A stretch of 57,633 bases of DNA from Mucidula mucida (taxonomy: Eukaryota > Basidiomycota > Agaricomycetes > Agaricales > Physalacriaceae). The translations under genes were made by a program, and so were the position numbers. Below are positions 1 to 11,367 of the stretch, piece after piece. How positions within the stretch are numbered: the first letter of the stretch is position 1; each line of letters opens with the position of its first letter. The stretch lies in assembly GCA_015501055.1 (NCBI GenBank), contig JADNYV010000227.1, forward strand, positions 1 through 57,633, in the 5' to 3' direction. A model generated the notes under the pieces. It saw nothing but the letters and a program-made list of their open reading frames with translations, ran no database searches and was not told the origin of the DNA.

Positions 1-173
1 TCAGAAATTGGCATGAGGATAAAATGTGTACAGCACCATATCCTGTCGCTGGCATTGGAATGGATTCGGGTTCACGTCTCCAACACAGGATCGCCTCCGC
101 CGTGAGTAGCAGTCAAAAATGATCTGATAAAAACCCATCACGAAAAAATCTTACACGGTACACTACCTACACA

Positions 174-1513
174 TCAAGCCCACTTCTTCACATCGTCCAA
201 AGTGGGCCCGGTCGGATCGTCGGACGCCGCCAAATTACACTGATGGAAGGCGCGAACCTGCTCCTTGGTAAACGCACCAACAACACTATGCAGGACCCCA
301 CGATTATGGAACAGAACCAAATCGCGTTCGTGCCAGTCGTGAGGGTAGACGAGCTGTACAGCCATATCGATTAGCATGTCTCCAAACAGAACGCAGCATT
401 CGACTAACCTTAGGCGCAATCGCCGGTCGCTGCATCTTATACAGCAACTCCCTAACCTCCTTCAAATCCGTAATATGCCCACCATCCGGATACAGCGCGC
501 CCTCCCTACTAGCCCCTTCAGGCAGCGCGTCCACCAACAACCCGCAGCACCACACGGATGCACCTGGAAGTGCAGCTCGCCTGTCACGGGGTTCTTCCAA
601 ACTACAGGAAGCACCTTGCGCTTCGCGTCCTCCCATGGCGGAAGCTCGCTGAGCGGCAGCTCCAGGCCCTCAGACTCAATACCCAAGCCCGTCGACATTG
701 CATGCGCAGGCGCCATCCACACGTAGGGGTGCGGCGCATACTTGACTTTGCTCCTCACGGCGAGGCTCTTGAGCTCCTTGGGGAGAATGTCAAACATGGT
801 CTTGCCCGAGACGAACGCAGTCGTGCCGAGCGGGACCTCGAGCTCGTCGCCTGTGCCATCGTCGTAGCGGCATGTCTGGCGCGCGCCTTTCGGGACGTTG
901 ATGCCATAGAGGGTAGTGACTTTGGGTGGTGATAGATCGTAGAGGGCAGCGTCGATGTGCCAGCGATAGAAGCGGGTAATACCTTTGGCTTCTTCTTCTG
1001 GCGTGACGCGGGTTCTGTGGAAGGTGGTGTGCGAGGGGTGTTTGAGCATGGCCTCGGCGAGCCCTTCGTGATTATAAACGGTGCCATTGCCAATCAGCTG
1101 CACCTGCGGCACACGGGGAATCGTCTTGAGATCTGGGTGAAGAATAGATTTCTTGGTGCCCTCCGTCTTGTTGTTGCCGTGGCCATAGTTCTCGGATTCT
1201 GGATCGAACGCCTACGCATGGATGAGCATATTCGTTATCAGTAAACCTCATGTACCGCACCTTGGTTAATGCGTACTGCTGCTCGGGCGATAACTCGACA
1301 TCGCGGAATAAGAGAGCATCGTGCTGTAGCAAGGTCAGTCAAATGGCTGCGGGTACACCGACCACGGACCTTGTACAGTGCTTCCTTGACCTGCTCGAAT
1401 TCTTCTGGCGTCAAGCTGCCTGGATTGACGCCCTTGACCTGGCGACCGAAACTTATAAACTTTGATGCATCCGCAGAGGCTGGTAGTGGCAGAGGAATGA
1501 GTTCGATGGCCAT
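174..1513 (-). CDS. xanA: alpha-ketoglutarate-dependent xanthine dioxygenase (TauD/TfdA family)
   Basis: Fungal XanA-type Fe(II)/2-oxoglutarate dioxygenase, which oxidises xanthine to uric acid in purine use. Start MAIELIPLPLPASAD at 1513. Introns fall at 1324-1369, 1212-1260 and 354-408, all GT-AG. The exons join as KEALYK/HDALLFRDVELSP, YALTK/AFDPESENYGHGN and RPAIAPK/LVYPHDW. The facial-triad HxD is visible in FYRWHIDAALYD and the distal His in LVLFHNRGVLHSVVGAF. The end FHQCNLAASDDPTGPT is typical of the family. The frame shifts by one base near 537-543 (HPCGAAG, then LLVDALPEG), with no room for an intron. Because the protein is otherwise well conserved I read this as a one-base sequence error or a very recent mutation. 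The substrate is inferred from overall resemblance to XanA rather than to other TauD enzymes. Confidence 0.85.
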
Positions 1514-1897
1514 GATGGTGGTACTGGAGAGAGATACGTCGGAGATCCGTGCATGGGCGAGCACATGACCGATAATTGCATATCCGTATGGTGCGTCGCG
1601 CTTGCTCGCCTTGGAATCTGTCGGCCGAACGGGCCGACACTACGACTCATTTAGGCAGTGAACGCTTGCCCCGTACCTTGTTCGAACTACGCCTCCTAAC
1701 AACGAGAAACGTGAGGACATGCTTGAACCAACACTACTTTCAGCTATTTCGGTACTCGTTCGCCTGGTCGATCTGCTTATGATACTAGGTGACTCTTCAT
1801 TCGGCCACGCTGGTGTATTAGTTATGCAGGCTGTGATATACTGAGAGAAATGATAGGTACGACTTTTCAGAGAATCTATCTAGGCCTTTGCTTGTGT

Positions 1898-2714
1898 TCA
1901 CAATACATCCATATATGGCTCACATCTCCCCCTCAGCCTGGCCCACCTGCCCCCATTCCACTCTCTCACCCGCTCCCATCCCTCTCTCGGGACCATCCGC
2001 TCCATCCACACCAACACAGCACAAACCGCAAAATCCGCATACGACAGCTCGCCGCCCATCACCACTACGCCGTCCCCGACGCCGTCGCCCGCATTCTTAT
2101 CCAACACCCGCGCCAAAAAGTCAAACTGCTCCTTCACCTCCCTCCACGCCTGTTCCAAATTCACGTCCACCCCATCTCGAAGAGGTCTACCGCTATGCGA
2201 TGGGATACTTTGATGCGACAGCGGGACAAGGATGGGGAGCAAGGGCCTGACAAAGACTTCCTGAATGTAGTGCACGAACATGGTCTGCATCGCGCGGCTG
2301 CCTTCCGGGAAGACCGGACGCATTGGGTATGTTGTCTCGAGATACTCTGCGATCGTGTTGGGGTTGGAAAATATCTGTGACGTATGGCCGGTGGGGTCGA
2401 CGATGACAGGTAAAGTGTAGATGGGCGTGCCGTTAGCGCGCATACCGCTGGGGGGCGCGTTCATCGCGCGGAGCGTGGCTTCGATTTGAGAGAATTCGAC
2501 CCAAACGGTGCGGTACCGCAGGCGCTTGTAGTTGAGAATGAACCTGAGGCTGTTGATGAGCCTCGGATAGTGACAGCGAGAGGTGATAATGTACTGGCCT
2601 TATTCTCCAGATATTGGGTGCCCAAGGCTGCGAGGTCTGACCTGGAGTGTCATACAAGAGAATAGTCGGTGGTCCGCTATTGTGACCACGACTGTGAGAT
2701 GAATGATGAGACAT
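1898..2714 (-). CDS. glutathione S-transferase-like protein
   Basis: N-terminal thioredoxin-fold half: ILLYDTPGQTSQPWAPN, an intron, then LNYKRLRYRTVWVEFSQIE, YTLPVIVDPTG and IAEYLETTYP. C-terminal helical half: EQFDFLARVLDKN, MGGELSYADFAVCAVLVWME and the end RCEPYMDVL. This is the fungal GST group with a TPG/LPS-type N-terminus, related to the UstS-like proteins. Its role is probably glutathione-dependent conjugation or isomerisation in the cytosol. The first intron appears to be GC-AG (2544-2598, 55 nt), because splitting the Arg codon there restores the family sequence. The middle (about residues 150-175) is shorter and unlike the family, so a small indel pair is possible. A TATA box lies about 46 bp upstream of the ATG. 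Confidence 0.75.
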
Positions 2715-2759
2715 GGTAATTTGAGTTGAACTATAGAGAAGAGAATCTCACTCGAGGGC

Positions 2760-2767
2760 TTTTATAT
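2760..2767 (-). promoter_or_regulatory. TATA box of the GST-like gene
   Basis: On the minus strand the sequence GATATAAAAG lies 46-53 bp upstream of the GST-like ATG at 2714, a usual spacing for a fungal core promoter. This is pattern recognition only. Confidence 0.45.
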
Positions 2768-2770
2768 CCC

Positions 2771-3789
2771 TAATCCTAGTACACTGCCGAGTCACAGAAA
2801 ATGTATCGCAACTTGGAGTTAGCCAGAGTCAACCAGCGCCCCGTCCATTTCTGGTGCACCTCCATAAGGCGTCACCGTTGGTTAGAGACACGTAGAACCT
2901 ACTAGTCCGTCTCCCGCTCCGGCCCGTGTCGACAAGATGCTAGGAGAGTCATAGCGGTGCATGGTACAGTAGATCAGAAACTGGCGAGTCAGTTTCAAGT
3001 AGGCTGTAGATCCAACGGTACACGGCGCTTCGCTGGCGTTGATCTTTCTGCTTTATGTAATCTATCCAGCGCTCGTATAGCAAGCGGGGCTTTGTGGGCA
3101 CTGCTTCCCGTCTTGTAGCCATGATCTATGATAATGATCCTGAGCGCATAGATAAACCCAGTTGATACGCCAAGGGAAGCTAAAAAGGGTCAAAAGACGG
3201 CACGCATGAGAATCATCGGGCGTCTGTTACGTGCACATACGAGGTGAGATAGGTAGCAAGCTGTTCTCGGAGGAGACCGCGTCGAGCACCGGGGGCCCAA
3301 GTAAATCTATGCAGAATCGGTGATCGGTGACCGGTCGGGAGTTCCAAGACGCCACAGAAGGAGGTGGATTGACCCAGACGCATAAGCCCGTTGATTCAAG
3401 CCTTCATGGAGTAATAGAAGGTATCAGACGCTGTAGACGGGTTTTTCTGCAAAGCCGGAGTACGCAACGCAGAAGCCAACTGCGTTGAGTCAAAGACTGA
3501 ACTCGAACAGTTTTGTTAATTCATAATTTTTTATGATAGATGTATGCGTCAGAGAGTTAGCGCAGCGACCATGCAAAAGGAGACAAGTACCGTAGTTGGC
3601 GATGTCAGGTCTTCTGAAAACAACAGCAGCAGTGGTGGCTCGACCGTGAACTAAGAACCTGCATCATCCGGAGCTCGGACCGGTTGTGTCGGAGTTTGAA
3701 TGCTGGTCGTCGCCTGCTGCGGCTGCTGTGCATATCTTGTATCTTCCATCACAACCGACTTTAATCTTCTCACCGTTCAATACCCAAGA
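2771..3789. other. intergenic region without a supportable gene
   Basis: About 1 kb between the divergent GST-like gene and the short secreted-protein gene. I see no ORF with family resemblance, no tRNA and no clear repeat. It must hold the promoter of the plus-strand gene starting at 3790. Confidence 0.5.
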
Positions 3790-4630
3790 ATGAGGGTCTC
3801 TACAAGTCTACTATCGCTGCTCTGCGCGGCAGGAATTGGTGAGTTTTCGGGCTATCTTATAGGCCAAAGTAGCTAACATACTTAATCAGCCAGCGCCGCC
3901 CCAATGCGCATCGTCGTAGTCTCTGAGGCCATTCAATACAAGGGCATCTCTAGCTCGGGCCAAGAGATCAAGGCGAACATCCTGCCCGTTGTCTCCAATG
4001 ACAACGCCCGCGGCATGAGACGCCCATGCCCCATGTCTACAGGCAAAGGCTTCTCCTTCTCCGCAGCCTTCCGCCAGGCTTTCGGCTTGGACTCTGCGTC
4101 CACCCAGGATCCGGCCCCGCTGTCTTCGGTTCTCCCGTAGGCGTCTCCTTTGATCCCCAGACCTACGAGGGACACACCAAAGGTGGCGACCGCATCAGGA
4201 TCCTCGCCCCCCTCCTCACCACCCTCGTCCCCACCATATGCATCGCGACAATGAGCCCGTCATGGTTCGCATCCACAGGGCTCTTATGATGCTCGGCCCA
4301 TGGGAAGGACGTATCGTCGCATTTGTCCTCGGTAGGTTACCATGGTCTCGCAGTAGTGATCTCGCACGCTAACTCAGTTATATTTTAGGATGTGGCTTGG
4401 GTGTCCTCCTCCGCATTGTCTACGTCGCCATTCTCCTTACCTATCGCGCTATCACCCACCAGTCAGATAACCAGGAGGAAGAGGTCGAAGAGGAGTACCT
4501 TGTCCCGCCACCCGTCTTCAACTATCAGTACATCGACGAGAAGCAGCCTGTGCTTTTCGAAGTTGTTCCTGGCTATGATGACTACGTGGAGGTCGTCGAG
4601 GCTCCCCACCAGCAGGACGCGAAGAACTAG
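3790..4630 (+). CDS. small secreted/membrane protein with one C-terminal transmembrane segment
   Basis: Start ATG 3790 gives a signal peptide (MRVSTSLLSLLCAAG). A GT-AG intron at 3839-3889 is followed by IASAAPMRIVVVSE. The next block, RRPCPMSTGKGFSF, ends in SAAFRQAFGL. After a second intron near 4332-4389 comes a transmembrane block starting RALMMLGPWEGRIVAFVLG and continuing GLGVLLRIVYVAILLTYR, then an acidic Tyr-rich tail. It resembles an uncharacterised short basidiomycete family (signal peptide, AFRxALG motif, ALxxLGPWEGR before the membrane span). No function is known to me. The N-terminal block is in frame 1 and the membrane block in frame 2, with a His/Pro-rich stretch between. Either one more intron or a one-base error lies around 4110-4230. 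Confidence 0.55.
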
Positions 4631-4936
4631 ACCAAAGAGGTCTCAACTGTAACTTCAATCCGCCGTACGTACTTACGGTGGTTCACCAAGGACTCTTTCA
4701 TGTATAGTGATATACTTAGTGCTGAATAATTAGTTCATCTATGTTCTGATGCTTGATTGACATTATCTCTTCAAAGGCTTAACAAAGACACTGCACTATG
4801 AAGGGTTCTCTTTCATCCTGTCAATGGGTACAAGAATCCTCTAGAACGGGGAGGTGAACAAAGAGAATTGCACGAATATAAAGTTATACAAGTTTCTCTT
4901 CTTCCTCACTACCTTACTTTCCACTTCTTTATCAGG

Positions 4937-6019
4937 ATGCTCCCTACCAGCTTACTCTGTATTTTAGTTCAGTTTACACTTTTGTCTGCATCATCAACAC
5001 TTCCAACCTTTGATGAGATATACGCGCTTCAGTCTTCTCGTTATGGTGCAAGGTATGATCTCAACCCATCGCCACACCCATAAATCTCTCTACAACAGTC
5101 TCCTCTAGCGACGGTGTAACCAACGCTATCAAACACATTCTTCACATCTCCAACGCCACACGGGCGCTTGCTCCTCGCATCGTGGACCTCACGAACGTGC
5201 CTTCTGAGCAGGAGTACACGCTTCAGATGAACCATGTGGGAGCGCTGGCGGCGCGCATCGATAAAGAGAGAGGGTTGGGATTGAGGCACAAGATCAAGGA
5301 TTCGATGTATGAGCTGGAGAGGAAGATGAATGAGAGTTTGCCGTTGCTTGTGAGGATGAGAGAGGAGGGCATAGAGTTGTTGGAGTTCGTTATCCCAAAG
5401 GTACGTGTGTTCGGCGTCTAGTTCAACTTGTGACCTCTCTGAATGTCTTGAATGAGATAGACCCTGATCCATTTGGAGCACCTCGCCCCGTCGTCTGACG
5501 CGAACGGGGTGCAGTGGGAGGGATTCCGAGATAAATATATACACGGAATTCGCGCTGTACGCGAGCAAGCGGAGGTGTTCACTGCGCGCGCAGAGAATTT
5601 ATGCAAGACCGCGACGTTGCTTGAACGTCTAGCGGGGGACATTAAGCATGACGTGCAGGAGGTTATGCCTGAGCTCACCAAGTGGCAAGAACTTCCGAAC
5701 GAACGGTGGAAGATGATCGGACGAAGCTATTGCGGGAGAGCGTGGTCTACCCGACAAGGGTTACGATGAGTATGAGGGAGGCGGCGTGTGGGCTGTTGAA
5801 GGTGGCCGAGAACCTTGTTGTGAGTTTTTCCATTGAACGTAGTATGTGGCTTTGAGACTGATGACGAATGTTGCGTAGGATGGCGCACAGGTTAATGTGG
5901 ATGTCATGATACGCCTGCCAAAGGCGAGCTTTGGGGAGATGAAGATGGAAACGCGATATTTGAGGCGTTTGTGTGTTAGGCTGCCGAGATTGTTTGATCC
6001 GTTGAGGTTTATGGATTGA
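4937..6019 (+). CDS. hypothetical secreted helical protein
   Basis: ATG 4937 starts a signal peptide (MLPTSLLCILVQFTLLSASS). The first intron runs from the donor after GCAAG (about 5053) to the acceptor ending CTCCTCTAG (about 5109), giving GASDGVTNAIKHILHIS. A long helical, charged region follows (EQEYTLQMNHVGALAARIDKE, then GLRHKIKDSMYELERKMNES), probably coiled coil. Introns follow at about 5401-5460 and 5820-5878. The last exon gives QVNVDVMIRLPKASFGE and ends at RFMD (6019). The frame changes near 5705-5730 (NERWKMIG, then TKLLRESVVYPTRV), so one base is probably missing or extra. I do not recognise the family. It is probably exported, from the signal peptide only. Confidence 0.55.
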
Positions 6020-6184
6020 GAAGGATTGATTTCTTTGAAGTGTTTAGTAGCATGTCTATGCGGAAAAGTAGTTCCAAAAGCCTCTAATTCTATGCACACA
6101 CATTGCGGGTAAGGTTCGGCAATCGGGCCGAGGTCAAAGCAGACCTCATCAATGTCTCACTTTGACTTTCTTTAGACCAGCATC

Positions 6185-7421
6185 ATGTCAACCTCATTAC
6201 CACCCTTTCTCCAAGTCCTGCCATCCACCCTCTACCTGGACCGTCCAAGCACGACAATCATATCGATGCCGCTTCACCGGATCTCACAGCAATACTTGAG
6301 CTCCGCGTCGACTCCTCCGTCGGTCTCTATCCCGAACTACCACCAACAATCACTGACGACGCGCTCGCGACTACAGCCATGACTCCCACCGCCACCTCAC
6401 CAACCAATGCACCCTTCATCCGCCTTCTCAGCGGGCCCCTCGGCGACTTTCTTCGCTATTCTCGCCAAGAGGCATCCAAATGGCTTCTCGACATTGCGCA
6501 TGACATTTGCGATCCTGCGAATCTCCGTGGCTCGCTATTCGTTCGGAAGGAGGAGGATGGGCAGTGGAGTCCTGTTGCCAATACGGACCCGTTGACTGCT
6601 CGGTCTACCGCTATGAGCTTCCTGCCGGATTACAGTCGGTCTCTCCAAGATCAGTCGCCGCACGGGAAGATCTGTCACCACTAAATCTGGGAATGGCAGT
6701 ACCAGTACCACGGCCAGTCGCGTGGAGCTGCGCGATGGAAAGTGCTGGGTATCACGGGCGCAAGATCCGCTTGTCAACAGTCATATTTGCCCTAAACGCA
6801 TGGGCGATTATCTGGCACGCGTCATCTACACGACTTTCACATCTACTGCCCACCCACCAGATCTTTCAATCTATGATGAAGTTTTTGGGCTGAGCTGACA
6901 CCGGTGCTGGACCATTATTTTGATGAGTATCTGGTGGGTCTTCGATTTGTTTCCTTGGTGAGAATTTCTTCTCCTCTCTATTCTCAAAACTTCATTGATG
7001 GACTGTTTAGAATAACTATGAGGCTCATATGTTTGCTACTGCAGAAGCTGACCAGGTGTACACTATTGCCGGTCTCATGGACAAACTAAATCCCTTAGCT
7101 GGTATGCCTGCCATCCATGGGCACCGTGCAAGCCCTCCCCGGCCTCGGTGTGATAATCTTCCTCCTCCTGGCCTCTTTCGTTGGCATTATCTGCAGTGTG
7201 TACTCAAGAGATTTGCTCATAACGACTATCAGGATCTCGCAAATATTTACTTTCCCGAGTTGACTCTTCGAATGAAAGGAGACTCTGACAATGAAGGCAC
7301 AGACAATGAGTTGGAGTGGCCATCAATGGCTTTGGATTTTGGGAGAGAAATGGAGAACAGGAAAGTGGAGGATGAGGGGCGCCATCAGGCGGTTGCACAG
7401 TGGGTCTCGGAAACTCTGTAA
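6185..7421 (+). pseudogene. HNH-nuclease-like protein, copy 1 (frame broken several times)
   Basis: First of three copies in this window of an agaricomycete family with an HNH_2-like core. Blocks in order: DLTAILELRVDSS, LLSGPLGDFLRYSRQEASKW, DIAHDICDPANLRGSL, NTDPLTA, CWVSRAQDPLVNSHICPKR, LSIYDEVFGL, LRFVSL, an intron at about 6957-7012, then MFATAEADQVYTIAGLMDK, LPPPGLFRWHYLQCVLKRF and an acidic C-terminus. Compared with copies 2 and 3, single bases are missing before 6280, near 6599 (gactgc-tcgg) and near 6633 (ccgga-ttac). The reading is otherwise well preserved, so read errors can explain much of this. The family's activity is unproven. The HNH assignment rests on the Cys-x-Val-(S/T) and (N/T)HICPK motifs. 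Confidence 0.6.
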
Positions 7422-7985
7422 ATCTAACCTGAATGTATGTTATGCATGAGAGTCCGCCGTTGCTTTTGGTGATTGTTGGCGACGCCGGTAAGGTGGTTGC
7501 CTTTTTCACGTTGACTGCTGACTTCTGTATCAATGGGCGGGACCTGATTTAACGCGAACATGGTGAAGTGAATGAGGTCCAAGCGCTGTCCTCCCGACGG
7601 GAGGTCACGATAAGTATGAGAATCTCATAGGGTATTTGAGGGGTGGGATTCGGAGTAGCCCGAAGCGCGCGCGTTAGCGCCTAATGACACGATGACGTGT
7701 CACCCCGCTTCGTGTGCTTAATTGCATTTCAACCGTAAGTTACAGTGTATAGGGATATTGATAACAGTTCGACTACATATTACTCTTTCCTGTCTCCCGT
7801 GCTGAACGCCACTTCGCCAATCGCAGTTTGCCTCAAACCACCAATCAGACACAGTCTGCGTCTGGTTTTGCGGTACTGTGGAGGATTTACTCAGCCTAGG
7901 CTTAGCACAAGTATGGACCATAAGTAGTACTGTCCTCTTGTTCTCTTCTAGTCTACTTATGTTCTGTCTCATTGGTATACCGACT

Positions 7986-8084
7986 CTTATGCTACTTTGG
8001 GCCATTGTTACACGGATTCTTATTCTACTCTAGGCCATACGTTATACCACTCTCATTCTACTTTGGGCCATTGTAATGCAAGTA
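7986..8084. repeat. 33-bp tandem repeat, about three units
   Basis: The motif CTACTYTRGGCCAT recurs at 7992, 8025 and 8058, a period of exactly 33 bp, within imperfect units. It lies in the promoter-side region of the F-box gene starting at 8293. The rest of 7430-8130 contains no supportable gene. Confidence 0.6.
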
Positions 8085-8292
8085 CTTATATGTACCCCTA
8101 TGTACAGCAGGAACGTTCTCCCCACTCGTCGTACCATCATTCAATTCCACTGTTACGGCAAACAATCACTCGAGCTTTTTCAAAGACACCTATTTTGTCT
8201 CCATATCCAGTGGTGACCCACACTGTATAGGTTCGTCGTGTAGCATGAAAACAATATGTTATGCTTGAGATTACCCACAGATTCAAATTGCA

Positions 8293-9900
8293 ATGATTTG
8301 TTCTCAATGTGCAACCAACTTTGTCACACCTCCGACGAAGGAGCTGGAATCTCCTTCTGTAGTCACGCCCAAACGTATCGGCGACCTTCTGGCATGTAAC
8401 GTTGCCCCGCTGGGAGGCGAAAGAGATGCATTATCAGATCTCATGTCGCGCACTCAGGACTACGCGACCTCTCTCGATACGCGTATTACTGAATTGCGTG
8501 CCACATTGGAATATCTGCTAGACGAAAAATCCACGACGGAGCAGCGCCTTCGCGACTTGAAGCTCGTACTCCATCCCATTCGCATTGTCCCTCCCGAGAT
8601 TCTGGCCAAAATCTTTGAAGACACCATCCATAGCACCTTTGTTTGGCCGTTTCAGCTAGAGCAGGTACGCGACGGTGTTTTTGCGGATAGCATCGGTAGC
8701 AGCAGTCCAAGTTACATCGTATCGCAAGTGTCCTCGGCATGGAGATGCACAGCGCTGACAACACAGACCCTGTGGCGTTTTGTTCACGTCTCCTTTGACC
8801 GATACCCCCGCGATCTGTCGACATCGATTTTCCTCCATCATTTCCTCGCTCGTTCAGCAGAGACTACCTTGCATGTAATGCTTCACGCCACCGTGGACCA
8901 TCCAGCTATGTCGGTCGTCCTCATGGCATCGAAGCGGTGGAAAACGGCCGCGCTTAGCTTCCCACCACCAATATACCGATCTTGGAATGTTCCCAATCTC
9001 TCGTTCCATTCTCTTCGGCAGTTACATCTGCATTTACAACTTGATGGCCTACATACCCCGCATGATGTGAGCGAGGGAAAGAGTAGTTTTGATTTGGATA
9101 CCCCACAACTACAAGTATTTTCAAGTGACACAGCTAGAGCTGCCTTAATGGTGATGCAACCGGTGTTTTTGCGCCTTCGCCACTTCCAACAAATTGGAAC
9201 TCTAGATGAGAAACTTTTCCCATATGGGGCCTCGGCTCTGGGTCCATTGGTGATGCTAGCGGAGCCATTGTTGCCTTCAGCGCTCTTTCATGTTGCGAAA
9301 GAGGTTCCAGATGAAGTCTACGCCACGCTAGCACCAATTCGTGGTACGTGTCCGAATATGCGTGCTCTCAGACTCGTTGGAACCAGTGCAGGATACCGAA
9401 GTTTTCTATCCAGGTTCTCGTTACCTTGTCTAGAGACATTGTTTCTTGAAGACAGTAAACGAGGCGGTCATCCAATCTTCCCCTCTCCGCTGGTTGCGCC
9501 GACAGGGCAGTGCCTGACGCAATTGAAAGTGTCACTCCAGAATTCAGACGACACGAACAGCTTAGTGGCATTCCTTCGTACCACCCCAAAACTTCTCCTG
9601 CTTGAACTCACGGCTAGAACTCCGTTCGACATTAGCCATACCATTCGGGCTGTCCTGGTCAATGAGGAGGGTCTTCTTTCAGACTTGACTGATTTGGTCA
9701 TTATCAGCCTGGATACGAATGGGGTGGAGATTTCAGACGTCTTCGTGGAAGCGATCAAGCACAGGTGTTCTGGAGCAACACAGGTTGCGAAACTGCAGGA
9801 GGTGTACATCAATTGTCTGGCGTACATCGATGCGGATGTCGTGGCTGCCTTTGAGGACCTCTTGAGTGACGGATTGAGAGGTAGACTGATTTTTGCCTGA
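8293..9900 (+). CDS. F-box-like protein (535 aa, intact)
   Basis: Uninterrupted 535-residue frame from ATG 8293. Order: an N-terminal Cys pair (MICSQCATN), a helical coiled-coil-like segment (about 40-95), the F-box-like core LHPIRIVPPEILAKIFED (about 95-115), the conserved SSAWRCTALTTQTLWRFV, then a long leucine-rich region without strict repeats. This is the typical architecture of the expanded agaricomycete F-box family. Such proteins usually dock a target to an SCF ubiquitin ligase through Skp1, and the target is unknown here. It is the only intact member of the local cluster. Its first 181 codons and about 170 bp upstream are nearly identical to the inverted copy at 22.9-24.5 kb. Confidence 0.8.
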   Translation: MICSQCATNFVTPPTKELESPSVVTPKRIGDLLACNVAPLGGERDALSDLMSRTQDYATSLDTRITELRATLEYLLDEKSTTEQRLRDLKLVLHPIRIVPPEILAKIFEDTIHSTFVWPFQLEQVRDGVFADSIGSSSPSYIVSQVSSAWRCTALTTQTLWRFVHVSFDRYPRDLSTSIFLHHFLARSAETTLHVMLHATVDHPAMSVVLMASKRWKTAALSFPPPIYRSWNVPNLSFHSLRQLHLHLQLDGLHTPHDVSEGKSSFDLDTPQLQVFSSDTARAALMVMQPVFLRLRHFQQIGTLDEKLFPYGASALGPLVMLAEPLLPSALFHVAKEVPDEVYATLAPIRGTCPNMRALRLVGTSAGYRSFLSRFSLPCLETLFLEDSKRGGHPIFPSPLVAPTGQCLTQLKVSLQNSDDTNSLVAFLRTTPKLLLLELTARTPFDISHTIRAVLVNEEGLLSDLTDLVIISLDTNGVEISDVFVEAIKHRCSGATQVAKLQEVYINCLAYIDADVVAAFEDLLSDGLRGRLIFA

Positions 9901-9976
9901 TGAGTTGACGATGCACATTGTAGCTAGGTCAGATATGAATGATAAATCTCACATTGTCATTAATGATTGTTGATTT

Positions 9977-11190
9977 CTAAGGTACAGGAATCGATTGTAC
10001 TTGAGTTTGCAATTCGCCACTGAGGCTGGTCGCTGAAGGACGACGGTCCGGATCCACCACGAGACAACGCCTGACTAAATCCTTATACCAATCCGGCACC
10101 TGTGCGCTCCAATGGAGTTCTGGGATGGGAGCATCCCTTTCAAAATCCTGTACCTCCTCCGCTATGTACCATAAGACAATTCCTAGCGAGAACATATCGC
10201 CGGCGAATGACATTTCCCGTGCATTCTCTGAGGGTGGAAGACCTTGGAACTCAGGTGCTGCGAATGCGGGGGTACAGGTAGCTTGCGCGTAGTCGATAAG
10301 GCGGCATCGCCCGTCGTCGCATAGAACGAAATTATCAGGTTTGACATCGCCCCAGACATGTCCTAGCCCATGGAGCCATTCCAGCCCAAGCGCACAGTCC
10401 AGTGCCCATCCTAGACGGAGAGCCCAAGGACGGCGGGCGCTGGACGCTCTAAACACTTCATTCAGAGATGACGCCGAGTGGTATGGGAGCAGATATCCCC
10501 AAAGCAATCCCCTTTGATCCAAAACCGCAGCGGTCGGTCTTAATGCGAATGGGCACGGAGGAAAGCTCAACATAACGGAGAGGTCCTCAACGAATGTCGG
10601 GTCAAAGAATGGGCCGCGCGACAGCTTGAGTACGTGTAACTCGGAATGCCCTTGGACAACGACGGCAAAGATGTTATCGTAGCCAGTGAAATACCGCTTT
10701 CGTATGGAGTCCAGTTGTACAGTGGGAAGACGCTGACTCGGAATGGATTCACTGAAGCTTTCAGGTGCATGTCCGAAAGGGCGAAATACGGTTTTTGTGA
10801 CGGATATTTCCGCTTCGCTGATACTCTTGAAACGTACAGACCAAAAGCCATGCTCCTCTTTTCTATCGGGCAGTAGCGGGATAATCTTGTGAAAATGTCA
10901 AGACCGAGTCAATATGACGATGTTCAGAACCTGACCTTGTCAAGTACTTGTAGGCTCACGGCAGCACCGGGGCTGTCGAGCGCGTCATTTTCTGGGCATG
11001 CGGAGATAGTTTCGTTGCGCCCGTAGCTCACACAGATGATACGACCAGATGACACCAGTTCTGGGTCACCATCTAGATGAAATGTCGTCGTTGCAGAGTC
11101 CTCTCCAAACAGAACTTGGGCCACGCTAACCCCGCATTTCTTCTCTGGCAGAGGCCTCCAGAATCCTATCACCGTGAATCGGATGATCAT
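9977..11190 (-). CDS. protein kinase-like protein, two exons
   Basis: Exon 1 (11190-10936) starts MIIRFTVIGFWRPLPEKK and ends LQVLDK. A 50-nt intron (10886-10935) leads to exon 2, starting IIPLLPDRKEEHGFWSVRF, which stays open to 9977. The N-lobe has no clear glycine loop. The C-lobe shows LEWLHGLGHVWGDVKPDNFV (the catalytic loop has GD in place of the usual HRD, with Asp and Asn kept), LIDYAQA in place of DFG, FAAPEF (APE), GDMFSLGIVLW (subdomain IX) and a final Arg in DPDRRPSA (XI). It is a fungal kinase-like protein, and the altered DFG makes activity uncertain. No frame error is seen. It lies tail to tail with the F-box gene at 8293-9900 and next to the pseudokinase-like gene at 11368. 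Confidence 0.75.
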
Positions 11191-11367
11191 AGAGACTGCT
11201 TAAAGAAAGGAAAACCTACCACTGTTCATGGTGGATGGAAGGGAAGAGCGTTGATGATGGCCGTCTCACGGCTTCTCTGCCTCGTCACACGATGCGCGCG
11301 GCGCGCACTAGGCTTTAAGTAAAAGTGGCATCTCGAAGGTGTATGATACGTGTACATACGCGGTGTC

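Noticed and set aside
174..6100. Secondary-metabolite or catabolic cluster formed by xanA, GST and secreted proteins
   Set aside because: No core biosynthetic enzyme, transporter or regulator; neighbours look unrelated.
7640..7720. GC-rich palindromic stretch (GCGCGCGCGTTAGCGC) as a structured RNA
   Set aside because: Short, no conserved fold recognised, more likely simple sequence.
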